DNA of 37,687 nucleotides from Oscillibacter sp. (GTDB lineage: Bacteria > Bacillota > Clostridia > Oscillospirales > Oscillospiraceae), in NCBI GenBank assembly GCA_022795445.1, contig JAAWGR010000147.1:1-37687 (forward strand). Direction: 5' to 3'. Positions 8,389 through 15,060 of the stretch are shown piece after piece (positions within the stretch are counted from its first letter, which is position 1; each line of letters starts with the position of its first letter). A program made the translations under genes and the position numbers. Under the pieces are notes generated by a model, which was given only the letters and a program-made list of their open reading frames with translations, did not search any database and had not been told where the DNA came from.

Positions 8389-9035
8389 TTACCTTCTCCT
8401 TTTCCTGCCGCCCTTGCCGCCTTTCGGTTTTGCGTTGCGTTCGGCGTTTTTAGCTTCCTTCTTTTCCTTTTCCAGCTTAATCCGAATGGCCGCAATCACA
8501 AAAGCCTTGTCCTGTTCGTCCATTTCCAAATACTGTGAAGGTAGAATGTGAAGTTTATGAAGGCAATAGTAAGCGTAATTCGCTTCTGGATCGCCTTCTT
8601 CAATTAGTTTTTTGCTTCTTCCACCTTATCTTCCATGGACACGTTGAACCCGTTGAATTTCTGAATGAAATTCGTGAAAGCGTCGTATTCGCCGGGAGCG
8701 TCAACCAGCGCAAAAAGCAGCTCCTCCGGCGTGGATACCCCATAGGAATCCTGCAATTCGGCATCGTACAAATCGGGGACAACGCACGACGCAATCAGCA
8801 GCTTCGTGATATACTCCCCGGTGTTGATTTTCTGCCGGAACATATTGGGCTTGCCCTTCACGGGAATTTCCCTCATGCAGCTTTCCCGCAACTCCGTGTT
8901 CTCCTTGCTGGAAATGGGACGCAGCGTCCAAAGGACGGGATTGCCCTTTTCATCGGTCAGGGAAGCCGTTGCCGCAAAGGTCACGTTCTCCTTTACGACC
9001 TTGTTTTTCTTCATAAACTGCGCAAAGTTAGACAT
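8389..9035 (-). CDS. tail assembly chaperone, long form made by -1 frameshift (gpGT-like)
   Basis: Reading the XkdN-like gene and slipping back one base at 8613-8607 continues in the -1 frame for 72 codons to a TAA at 8391-8389, giving a protein of about 215 residues. The extension begins LIEEGDPEANYAYYCLHKL, is charged, and ends in a basic GGKGGRKRRR tail. It has no start codon with a ribosome site of its own and fills an otherwise empty 215-nt gap before the tape measure. The arrangement is the same as lambda G/GT, where the long form binds the tape measure during tail assembly. The frameshift is inferred from sequence. Confidence 0.85.
8604..9035 (-). CDS. xkdN: XkdN-like tail assembly chaperone, short form
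   Basis: The zero-frame product has 143 residues and matches the XkdN-like family (LRPISSKENTELRESCM, TGEYITKLLIASCVVPDL, a C-terminal FxxxVxxFNGF-type helix). It lies between the tail tube and tape measure genes, where tail chaperones always sit. AGGAGA lies 8 nt before the ATG. Translation ends at TAA 8606-8604, immediately after the slippery heptamer. Short and long forms are expected in unequal amounts, with the short form more abundant. Confidence 0.92.
   Translation of the reverse strand: MSNFAQFMKKNKVVKENVTFAATASLTDEKGNPVLWTLRPISSKENTELRESCMREIPVKGKPNMFRQKINTGEYITKLLIASCVVPDLYDAELQDSYGVSTPEELLFALVDAPGEYDAFTNFIQKFNGFNVSMEDKVEEAKN
8607..8613 (-). promoter_or_regulatory. A AAA AAC -1 ribosomal slippery site
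   Basis: On the minus strand the codons GCA AAA AAC TAA contain the canonical X XXY YYZ heptamer A AAA AAC in the correct phase, directly before the zero-frame stop. Both tRNAs can re-pair on AAA AAA after a one-base backward slip. The -1 frame is then open for 72 codons. No strong downstream pseudoknot was identified by eye. Confidence 0.85.
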
Positions 9036-9065
9036 TGTTCATTCTCCTTTTCGTTATGGCATGGT

Positions 9066-9108
9066 AAACCCCCGCATACGGCCATATAAAGCCCATATAC
9101 GGGGGTTT
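9066..9108 (-). terminator. hairpin between tail tube and chaperone genes
   Basis: Arms AAACCCCCG (9066-9074) and CGGGGGTTT (9100-9108) are perfect complements and can extend inward with G-U pairs. There is no long T-run after the stem on the minus strand, so it is more likely a partial terminator, an RNA-processing site or an mRNA stabiliser. It could keep the abundant tube transcript above that of the chaperone. Confidence 0.5.
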
Positions 9109-9114
9109 GCCCGG

Positions 9115-9597
9115 TTAGTTGGTAAGGAACCCGTCAAGGTGCCGGAACGTTTCAGGCATCTTGAAATCCTCAAATGTGAAGTCCATATCTTCATCCAGAT
9201 AGTCCCCATCGGCATCAAACTTTGCCAAAATGCCGCCGTCCGTGTTGCAGTCCATCAAGATCATAGTCTGCCGCCCAACTGCGGACGTGGGATCTTCGTT
9301 TGAAATCTGAATTTCAAAATAGACATCCTCGCCGGTGTCCTTGTAACGAACCATCAGTTCGCGGAAAATGCTGGTGTTGTAATGGAACGTCGCGGAACCC
9401 GTGCCGCTCCATCCGCTGGCCTTGTTGCCCTTGCCGGTCTTTCCGAGAATCGGGACCTTGATTTTGTTTTTCTCGAACTTCGCTTCCAGGTTGATCGCCT
9501 GCATGAAGTTGTACCGTCTGCCCTCGATGGTCACAAAGCACTCTGCCAAACCGGCAAAAACGGTATCCCGGCCTTTCATAATGACGTTATCAGGCAT
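9115..9597 (-). CDS. xkdM: tail tube protein (XkdM, DUF2001)
   Basis: The 160-residue protein matches the XkdM major tail tube family. Landmarks are MKGRDTVFAGLAECFVTIEGRRYNFMQAINLEAKFEKNK near the start and FDADGDYLDEDMDFTFEDF near the end. It forms the inner tube that the sheath surrounds. GGGAG precedes the ATG. It lies directly after the sheath gene, as in every PBSX-like tail operon, and is followed by a strong hairpin. Confidence 0.93.
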   Translation of the reverse strand: MPDNVIMKGRDTVFAGLAECFVTIEGRRYNFMQAINLEAKFEKNKIKVPILGKTGKGNKASGWSGTGSATFHYNTSIFRELMVRYKDTGEDVYFEIQISNEDPTSAVGRQTMILMDCNTDGGILAKFDADGDYLDEDMDFTFEDFKMPETFRHLDGFLTN

Positions 9598-9616
9598 TGC
9601 ATTTTTCTCCCTTCTT

Positions 9617-10993
9617 TTACATCACGGTTACCGTCATGTATAATTTCCCCATGGCGTTGACGACCGTAATCGCGTCCTCCACCACAACGGCCATTTTGGT
9701 TTCGCCCTGGGATACGGTAATGTCGGAATCCTCGAAATTCTCAATGGCCCGGATTTCCCGCAGCTGCTGGTGCAGCTTCACAATATCGGCCCAAAGAGAG
9801 GCGCGGCCATCCGCGTCATTGGGGACAACACCCAAATACTTTGTGTTGAACACAACCGCAACGTCGTTTGCAATCTGATCGCAGACATGCATGGTCTGAT
9901 TGCTCTTGAAAATATTGCCCATGGTGTCGGTAGTCGTAACCATGGTGTTAATATCTTCCAGGACCCGCACTTCATCCCCCACCTGATGGAAGATGAACTT
10001 GCCCGTGTCAATCGCGTTTTCAAGGTCTTTCTGCGTGTAGTCCACGTTCACGGTATATTCGCCGTCGTATTTCTTGTTCATAGCGGACTTGTTCACGGCA
10101 ATGCCGCCCTCCACGCCCGTAACCCAATAGACAAGGGCGGCTTCATCGGGGTAAACCATTTCACCGTCAACGCGCTGCGCCCCATCGATGCAAATGTTCT
10201 CCACGCTCACTGCGCCCATATAATCGGGTTTCGTGTATTGGTGAAGGATCAGTTGGAATTTCATGCCGACTTCATCCCGCATTCGCTTGACAAAAGCGGA
10301 AAACAGGGCCTTGATCATATCGTCCGTAGTCACCACGCCCATAGCGTTGAAGGTGTACTTTTCGATAGCGTCAATGTATTTCTGATAGCTGCCGCCTGTG
10401 ACTTCCCCGTTTGTGCCGCCCTCCAACGGCATCCATGCCGTTTCCTGCAACACAACCGGGGCCTCTTGTGTTACGCCCTCCGCTTCCGTCTGTACCGTCA
10501 AATTCCACGTCACATAATCGTTGTCCAGCAAATCCTTCATTCCGGCAACGGTTTGGGTTTCAACCAGGTCTTTCCCCATGTAAGTAGACACGTCGAACAT
10601 TTCAGGCTCATCCACATTCACGGCCACAACGGTAATCAGGTCATTGCCCCGTGTGCCGCTGTATTTCGCCGTAGCGTAGGTGTTAGCGGCTTTCTTGCCG
10701 CCGCCGTTCAGCCGGTAGGCGTGAAGGGTAATCGCGTTCATGAACAAATCCCGCAAACCCTTCAACTTGTCGCTGGTGTAGTCATAGCCGAAATACTTCA
10801 TCGAATTCTTGATGAAGTCCCCGTTCTCCACGGTAAAGACGGCATCATCCGGCCCCCAATCAAGGGCAAGGGGCATTGTTACCGTACCACGGTCAGAAAG
10901 GGTTGCGCTTGCCGTGGGCAGACTTACGAAATTGATATAGCTGCCCGGAAGTTTCTTATTCTGCACTAAAAAAGTGCCGCCGCCCAATGCCAT
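9617..10993 (-). CDS. xkdK: contractile tail sheath protein (XkdK)
   Basis: The 458-residue protein begins MALGGGTFLVQNKKLPGSYINF, the standard opening of PBSX-type sheath subunits, and contains LRDLFMNAITLHAYRLNGGGKKA and a C-terminal FIxHQVGDEVRVLEDINTxVT-like region ahead of the terminal tube-binding domain. It polymerises around the tube and contracts to drive ejection. Its presence makes the phage a myovirus. The ATG begins one base after the stop of the small upstream gene, so translation is probably coupled. Confidence 0.95.
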   Translation of the reverse strand: MALGGGTFLVQNKKLPGSYINFVSLPTASATLSDRGTVTMPLALDWGPDDAVFTVENGDFIKNSMKYFGYDYTSDKLKGLRDLFMNAITLHAYRLNGGGKKAANTYATAKYSGTRGNDLITVVAVNVDEPEMFDVSTYMGKDLVETQTVAGMKDLLDNDYVTWNLTVQTEAEGVTQEAPVVLQETAWMPLEGGTNGEVTGGSYQKYIDAIEKYTFNAMGVVTTDDMIKALFSAFVKRMRDEVGMKFQLILHQYTKPDYMGAVSVENICIDGAQRVDGEMVYPDEAALVYWVTGVEGGIAVNKSAMNKKYDGEYTVNVDYTQKDLENAIDTGKFIFHQVGDEVRVLEDINTMVTTTDTMGNIFKSNQTMHVCDQIANDVAVVFNTKYLGVVPNDADGRASLWADIVKLHQQLREIRAIENFEDSDITVSQGETKMAVVVEDAITVVNAMGKLYMTVTVM

Positions 10994-11221
10994 TTACTGC
11001 ACCTTCTTCCCAAAGAATTCATCAATCGCGGCCTGTGCCTGTTTGATGGTATACCGCTTATCATCGTCCAGCATGGCCCGAATCACGTCGCGCCGGTGCT
11101 GAAAGTGCTTGGAACCGATAAGCTGCGCCTTTGTGAACATAGCCTCCGCCTTCGGCGGCTCCGGCGCGGGGGCCGCTGTTGGTTCCAGGGCCTCAGCGGG
11201 ATTGTTTTTCGGTCTTGCCAT
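10994..11221 (-). CDS. small conserved protein before the sheath gene
   Basis: The 75-residue product has a Pro/Ala/Glu-rich N-terminal half (1-28) and a charged helical C-terminal half with HRRDVIRAMLDDDKRYTIKQAQAAIDEF. Proteins with this C-terminal pattern commonly lie just before sheath genes in clostridial phages, but I know no proven function. GGAG lies about 9 nt upstream of the ATG. It overlaps the tail terminator-like gene by 29 nt. A role in sheath or tail completion is a guess from position. Confidence 0.75.
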   Translation of the reverse strand: MARPKNNPAEALEPTAAPAPEPPKAEAMFTKAQLIGSKHFQHRRDVIRAMLDDDKRYTIKQAQAAIDEFFGKKVQ

Positions 11222-11660
11222 TGTTTTGATCTCCTTTCTGCTTCATAGCAACGTCAAGGGTCTGCATCGGGTCAAACGCGCCCTTCTTCATCACGAACAA
11301 ATCATAGTTCACAAAGAAGTTTAATACGCCGTCAACGGTCTTGTGACGCATTTCCCGGCCCCTTATCATGGTTTGATCTTCATGCAGGGTCACATATTCC
11401 AACACGGGATAAAGCTGTTCGGCAACGGCTTCACATTCAGCTTTTGGATTGTTTCGTGAAACGGGGAAGTATTGGATACACATTTGATGTTCGCGGAAAT
11501 ACCGCTTTCCCCGGAAAAGGTTGTTACCAGCTTCCAAACACTGAATAAAAAAACAAGGCTCTTTCAAGTCTTGTTCTATGCTTTCCTGATAAATTGTGTA
11601 ATCGCCGCCGAACGCCGCATCCAGCATGATAGAAATGGATTCAGTCAAAAGTTTAATCAT
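11193..11660 (-). CDS. tail terminator-like protein
   Basis: The 155-residue protein has MIKLLTESISIMLDAAFG, then YTIYQESIEQDLKEPCFFIQCLE and a later REHQMCIQYFP strand. This is the pattern of the small α/β tail terminator family (formerly DUF6838) that caps the tail and joins it to the head. It lies between the gp10-like connector and the sheath, the expected site. The C-terminal 15 residues are Lys/Gln-rich and probably disordered. Confidence 0.8.
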   Translation of the reverse strand: MIKLLTESISIMLDAAFGGDYTIYQESIEQDLKEPCFFIQCLEAGNNLFRGKRYFREHQMCIQYFPVSRNNPKAECEAVAEQLYPVLEYVTLHEDQTMIRGREMRHKTVDGVLNFFVNYDLFVMKKGAFDPMQTLDVAMKQKGDQNNGKTEKQSR

Positions 11661-11661
11661 T

Positions 11662-12234
11662 TCATGTAAAATATCCCTCCAAAAATGTCTTTAACCGCTG
11701 CGCAAGCAGATTTGGGGCAATTTTCTGAATGTGTTCTTCCGAAAGTGTCAGCATAAATTTCCCCTGCACCCACTTTTTATGATCCGCCGTCCGGTGTCCA
11801 AATTCCACATAGGAAGCGTATTCCACCGGGTTTACAATCTCAATGCGGTAAGTATTCCCGATATGGGTAACGGTTATCTTATCCAGAAATTCGGCCACAC
11901 TGGAAAGGCCGCTGCCCGTTCCTTGTTCCGCTTCCTTACGGGTTTTGGAAGTCCATCCCCGGCGCAATGTGCCGCCCGTTTTACCGGTTTTGTTTACGCG
12001 CTTAGTATAGGTTTCACCCTTTTTGTGGTATTTGGAATCCTTCTTTGCGGTTACTTCAACTTCCGTTGAATAATCGCCTACGGGGGTAGCGCGGATAATC
12101 TCACGCAGCAGACGGGCGGCAAGTTCTTTCGCGCAAGCGGTCAAAAATGCGTCCATGTCCGATTGCTGTACCTTGTTTAACTTCTTTTGAAGTTTCTTCA
12201 AGCCGCCCAAATTGCAATTTCCAAATTTCATCAT
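11662..12234 (-). CDS. HK97 gp10-like head-tail joining protein
   Basis: The protein of about 190 residues resembles the HK97 gp10/XkdI family of neck proteins. It shows a basic helical N-terminus (LKKLQKKLNKVQ), ATPVGDYS, a TGGTLRRGW motif typical of gp10-like proteins, and NPVEYASYVEFGHR. Two adjacent ATG codons at 12234 and 12231 follow AAAGGTGG, and a GTG at 12240 is also possible. The ATG at 12234 overlaps the upstream TGA. It follows the XkdH-like connector and precedes the terminator-like protein. Confidence 0.87.
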   Translation of the reverse strand: MMKFGNCNLGGLKKLQKKLNKVQQSDMDAFLTACAKELAARLLREIIRATPVGDYSTEVEVTAKKDSKYHKKGETYTKRVNKTGKTGGTLRRGWTSKTRKEAEQGTGSGLSSVAEFLDKITVTHIGNTYRIEIVNPVEYASYVEFGHRTADHKKWVQGKFMLTLSEEHIQKIAPNLLAQRLKTFLEGYFT

Positions 12235-12611
12235 GCCCACCTTTCAAAGACGGTCAGCACAATTTCTTGGTGTGTGGGATAAACGGCGGGAATCCCGGAT
12301 TGACTGTATTCCCCCGTGCGCCCTTCATGGGTTATCACGATTTTAGAACCGGGGGAAATCGTTACTTCCGGGGCAATGAATAGCTTGATAATCTGCGAAA
12401 GGGCGGTTGCCGTGTCTGTCCCCTCCGCGCCCTTGACCGTTTCAAAGGATAGCTTGCACGGCTGATTCTCTAAAACGGTCACTTCCTGCTTGCTGGTAAG
12501 TTTGGTTTTTGGGTCTTTCGTGTCCTGATACTGGATAACGCTGCAAACGTCCTTGTAATGGTGTTTTTCCAGCGCGGCCCTTGCCGCCGCTTGTGCTTGC
12601 TCCAAATTCAT
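12231..12611 (-). CDS. head-tail connector, YqbH/XkdH-like (DUF3599)
   Basis: This 126-residue protein has the features of the XkdH stopper family: ALEKHHYKDVCSVIQYQD, a KQEVTVLENQPCKLSFE strand pair and a β-rich C-terminus ending YPTHQEIVLTVFERW. Stopper proteins close the portal channel after packaging. I place the start at ATG 12611, where AGGTGG lies 5 nt upstream, rather than at GTG 12620, which would overlap the upstream stop. Confidence 0.83.
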   Translation of the reverse strand: MNLEQAQAAARAALEKHHYKDVCSVIQYQDTKDPKTKLTSKQEVTVLENQPCKLSFETVKGAEGTDTATALSQIIKLFIAPEVTISPGSKIVITHEGRTGEYSQSGIPAVYPTHQEIVLTVFERWA

Positions 12612-12613
12612 AG

Positions 12614-13009
12614 TTACCACCTGATACGCCGGAAAGCGGAAAACTGATCCGCGCCGCAGGTAAGCAGATAGTTGATGAAGGTGGACAAGCGGCCACTTGC
12701 GCTTTCTCCACCTTCATCAACCGAAAACACAAAATTTGTGTCTCCCGCCTGAATCTGCTTGACGGCTCCCCCGGACAAATCCAGCATGGACAAATCGGAG
12801 GGGGCAAAGGTTTTTTTGTGCAAAAGGAATTCCCCCGCCACACGGCAAATCAGAACGCTTTCCAGCCCTTGCGGAATCTCCTTCCAGTTGATTTCATTCT
12901 TGATTTCGCTTTCAACCTTGGAAATGGCAAAATTCAATAGGATCTTGTCACTGTCGGAAATCGTGTCGTATCCTATGGCCGCAAGCAATTCAGCAATTCG
13001 ATCATACAT
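12614..13009 (-). CDS. head-tail connector, YqbG/gp6-like (DUF3199)
   Basis: The 131-residue product is largely helical (IAELLAAIGYDTISDSDKILLNFAISKVESEIKNEIN, then GLESVLICRVAGEFLLHK), matching the gp6/gp15-type adaptor family that docks under the portal. It lies right after the capsid gene and before the stopper, the normal adaptor position. GGCGG is 8 nt before the ATG. The C-terminus FRRIRW overlaps the next gene's ribosome site. Confidence 0.83.
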   Translation of the reverse strand: MYDRIAELLAAIGYDTISDSDKILLNFAISKVESEIKNEINWKEIPQGLESVLICRVAGEFLLHKKTFAPSDLSMLDLSGGAVKQIQAGDTNFVFSVDEGGESASGRLSTFINYLLTCGADQFSAFRRIRW

Positions 13010-13027
13010 GGAAGCTGCCGCCTTTCC

Positions 13028-14116
13028 TTACCCCTGCGAAATGATACGCACAAGGGCAATCGCCTTATGGGAAATGGCCTGTGTGCCGTCGTTGATAATG
13101 TTCCAGTTGGCCCCGGTTTTCAGGTCAGTATTGGAAGCGGAAGCGGTCACGCTGGCGGGTTTCTCAAAAGAAATACCGTCCACGCCGCAAATGTAGCGGT
13201 CACGCACGAAAAGCGTATCCTGTCCACCGTTGGTTTTGGGATCGCGGCTCATTTCGTAAGGTACGGAATCCCCAATATCATCAAGGACAATCGCACCTTC
13301 GCCCAGCACATAGGTAGTATACTTTGTGTGGGCGGGAACGGCGGTTTCTTCGCTGCCGCTGGCGGCAACATCTTCAACGGGCATATCATCATCAATCAGC
13401 ACCGTGCGCCCGTTCCACGTCGCAAGGGCAAGATCGTGCTGAATCCCGTCTTTGTCGGTATAGGTCATGTATTTCAGCAGCCGCAAATTTTCCAGCCGGG
13501 TAGCAACCGCGCTGTGCATGACAACCAGCTTGAAAATGTTCTTGTTATCGCCACAAGCCTGCTGAATGGCCGTATTCAGGGTAGTAGCCCCTACAAGAGC
13601 ATCTTCCCCGGCCTTGCCGGAAATGTCATAGGTATGCTTTTCGACAAACTCCTTTGCGGCCTTTTCCGCAACGCCGCTGCCCGTGGTTTTCATGGAGAAA
13701 ACGCCGGAAAGAATAGCAAGCAGCATTGCCTGTTTCACTTCCAACTTGTAATCGGCAATCTGCCGCGCAACGTTGTCCATGAAGTCAACGCTCGCCGTGA
13801 TATTCTTGCTGAAGCTGCGTTCCGTCCACGAATCCATACGGGAAGCGGTCACAAAGCCCTGTTCATAGGTGGTGGTGCTGGTAGCGGTAATGTCCGTACC
13901 GCCGTCGTTGTTCTGCGACGTTGCGCCGCTGATCCGGCCAAAGTAGGGGATACGGGCATACAGGCTCCCCGTCTGGCTGGCAAGGGCGGTTTTGGCGTTG
14001 TCGTTCGTACCAACCGCGCCGGACTGGATCAACTGGTTTTTCTTGACGTTGGGAATCCTTTCAACGTACTTGCCAAAGGCTTCCGCATTGAAAGATTTTG
14101 CATCAAACTTTGCCAT
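13028..14116 (-). CDS. major capsid protein
   Basis: The 362-residue protein follows the scaffold gene and precedes the connectors, where the major capsid gene is expected. Its sequence style (AGxLYARIPYFGRI near the N-terminus, SRMDSWTERSFSKNITASVDFMDNVARQIADY at about 95-125, NTAIQQACGDNKNIFKLVVMHSAVATRLENLRLLKYM at about 180-220) is typical of HK97-fold coat proteins of Clostridia and Bacillus phages. AAAGGA precedes the ATG. There is no N-terminal delta domain, in agreement with the separate scaffold gene. Confidence 0.93.
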   Translation of the reverse strand: MAKFDAKSFNAEAFGKYVERIPNVKKNQLIQSGAVGTNDNAKTALASQTGSLYARIPYFGRISGATSQNNDGGTDITATSTTTYEQGFVTASRMDSWTERSFSKNITASVDFMDNVARQIADYKLEVKQAMLLAILSGVFSMKTTGSGVAEKAAKEFVEKHTYDISGKAGEDALVGATTLNTAIQQACGDNKNIFKLVVMHSAVATRLENLRLLKYMTYTDKDGIQHDLALATWNGRTVLIDDDMPVEDVAASGSEETAVPAHTKYTTYVLGEGAIVLDDIGDSVPYEMSRDPKTNGGQDTLFVRDRYICGVDGISFEKPASVTASASNTDLKTGANWNIINDGTQAISHKAIALVRIISQG

Positions 14117-14146
14117 TGTCTTTCATCCTTTCAAAAAATTTTGGTG

Positions 14147-14734
14147 TTAGATTTTCGCGCCGGGGTTTGCTTCCAGATAGGCAACCATTTCCGAATAGGT
14201 CATTTTGGAAACGTCAACCTCGCCGTCAGGCTTCATGTCGCCGGACGCGCCCGGTTGAAAGCCCTTGAATTGCTGTTGCGGCTGTTTCTCCGCGAACATA
14301 TAAGCGTCGGATTTCTGGATCGCCTTGATCTGATCCGAAAGACCGGTAACCGTGCCGTCCTTTTCCAACCTTAGCTTGTCAGCGTCCATCAACGCCCGAA
14401 CCGCCTTTACATTCTTTGCCCCTGCGGTGAGAAGGGCGGCTTCCACGGCATTATCAAGACGCAACTGCGCAATTTCCGCTTCATGGGCTTTCTGCTGATC
14501 CTCGTTGGCTTTCTGCAAATCGGCAATCTGCTTTTGCAGGGCTTCATTGTCACCGCTGGACTTTTTCAGGGTTTCAAGCTGCGTGTCCCGCTCCGTAACC
14601 GTGGCTTTCAGGCCGTCCCGCTCCCGCTCAACCTCCACAAGCTGCGTTTTGGGGACATACTCTTTAATGGCATCAAGGACTTTTTTCGCCTGTTCCTCGG
14701 TCAAGCCCAGGGCAATCAAATCCTCCTTTTTCAT
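14147..14734 (-). CDS. phage scaffolding protein (GP20 family)
   Basis: The 195-residue protein begins MKKEDLIALGLTEEQAKKVL, the hallmark of the GP20 scaffolding family, followed by a long heptad-rich coiled coil (about 35-95), a conserved AALLTAGAKNVKAVRALMD segment and a C-terminal basic/Gly segment. It directs assembly of the capsid shell and leaves or is degraded before packaging. It stands between a terminator (14770-14795) and the capsid gene, so a separate strong promoter may serve scaffold and capsid. Confidence 0.94.
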   Translation of the reverse strand: MKKEDLIALGLTEEQAKKVLDAIKEYVPKTQLVEVERERDGLKATVTERDTQLETLKKSSGDNEALQKQIADLQKANEDQQKAHEAEIAQLRLDNAVEAALLTAGAKNVKAVRALMDADKLRLEKDGTVTGLSDQIKAIQKSDAYMFAEKQPQQQFKGFQPGASGDMKPDGEVDVSKMTYSEMVAYLEANPGAKI

Positions 14735-14769
14735 GGCTATCTTCCTTTCTGATTTGAATTTTGGATATG

Positions 14770-14795
14770 AAAAAACCGCCCATTTCAGGGCGGTT
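14770..14795 (-). terminator. intrinsic terminator upstream of scaffold gene
   Basis: A perfect stem AAACCGCCC / GGGCGGTTT with loop ATTTCA is followed on the minus strand by six T residues. It ends the terminase-portal-minor head transcript before the scaffold gene, so structural genes to the left probably need read-through or their own promoter. Confidence 0.8.
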
Positions 14796-14804
14796 TAATC
14801 AACA

Positions 14805-14822
14805 TTGAAAGTTATTTTTCAA
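14805..14822. repeat. 18-bp near-palindrome at gene 3' end
   Basis: The plus strand reads TTGAAAGTTATTTTTCAA. It differs at one base from the copy at 22031-22048 (read on the minus strand) and, like it, covers the stop codon of a gene. It lies right next to the terminator. Confidence 0.5.
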
Positions 14823-15060
14823 ACTGTCGCGTATCCTTTTCATAGTATTCACACGACTCGGTATTTTTGTAAACTTCATGTGGTTTATACTCAGGTGGTT
14901 CATAAATAAGACAAAAGCTCTTATCCCAACCACATTCCTCACCGCGAACCGTTGTCATGTCTCGAAAACGGCAGTCTCGGCACTGTGCAAAATGATTCAG
15001 CACGGAATTGTTTGTCAGAATTTCATCCCCATACCGTTCAAACAGTGATTTCTTTTCCAT
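14812..15060 (-). CDS. Cys-rich small protein coupled to the minor head-ADP-ribosyltransferase gene
   Basis: The 82-residue product has five cysteines (27, 30, 43, 50, 70) in a C-x2-C...C...C...C layout that could bind a metal, with a conserved-looking CGWDKSFCLIYEPPEYKPHEVY block. The ATG at 15060 overlaps the upstream stop as TGATG and has AGGAGG 7 nt upstream, one of the best ribosome sites in the window. It is thus co-translated with the ADP-ribosyltransferase fusion. Function is unknown; a partner or control protein for the transferase is possible but unproven. Confidence 0.75.
   Translation of the reverse strand: MEKKSLFERYGDEILTNNSVLNHFAQCRDCRFRDMTTVRGEECGWDKSFCLIYEPPEYKPHEVYKNTESCEYYEKDTRQFEK

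Noticed and set aside
9770..10969. Plus-strand open frame of 399 codons opposite the sheath gene
   Set aside because: Mirror of the sheath gene's codon bias; the sheath protein is unmistakable on the minus strand.
12054..12069. Short dyad TTCAAC-TTCC-GTTGAA as another regulatory repeat
   Set aside because: Only six-base arms, inside a conserved coding region, and not matching the 18-bp family.
13067..14374. Long plus-strand open frame (435 codons) opposite the capsid and scaffold genes
   Set aside because: Antisense shadow of highly expressed genes; its composition is His/Gly/Val-rich without domains, and no ribosome site precedes it.
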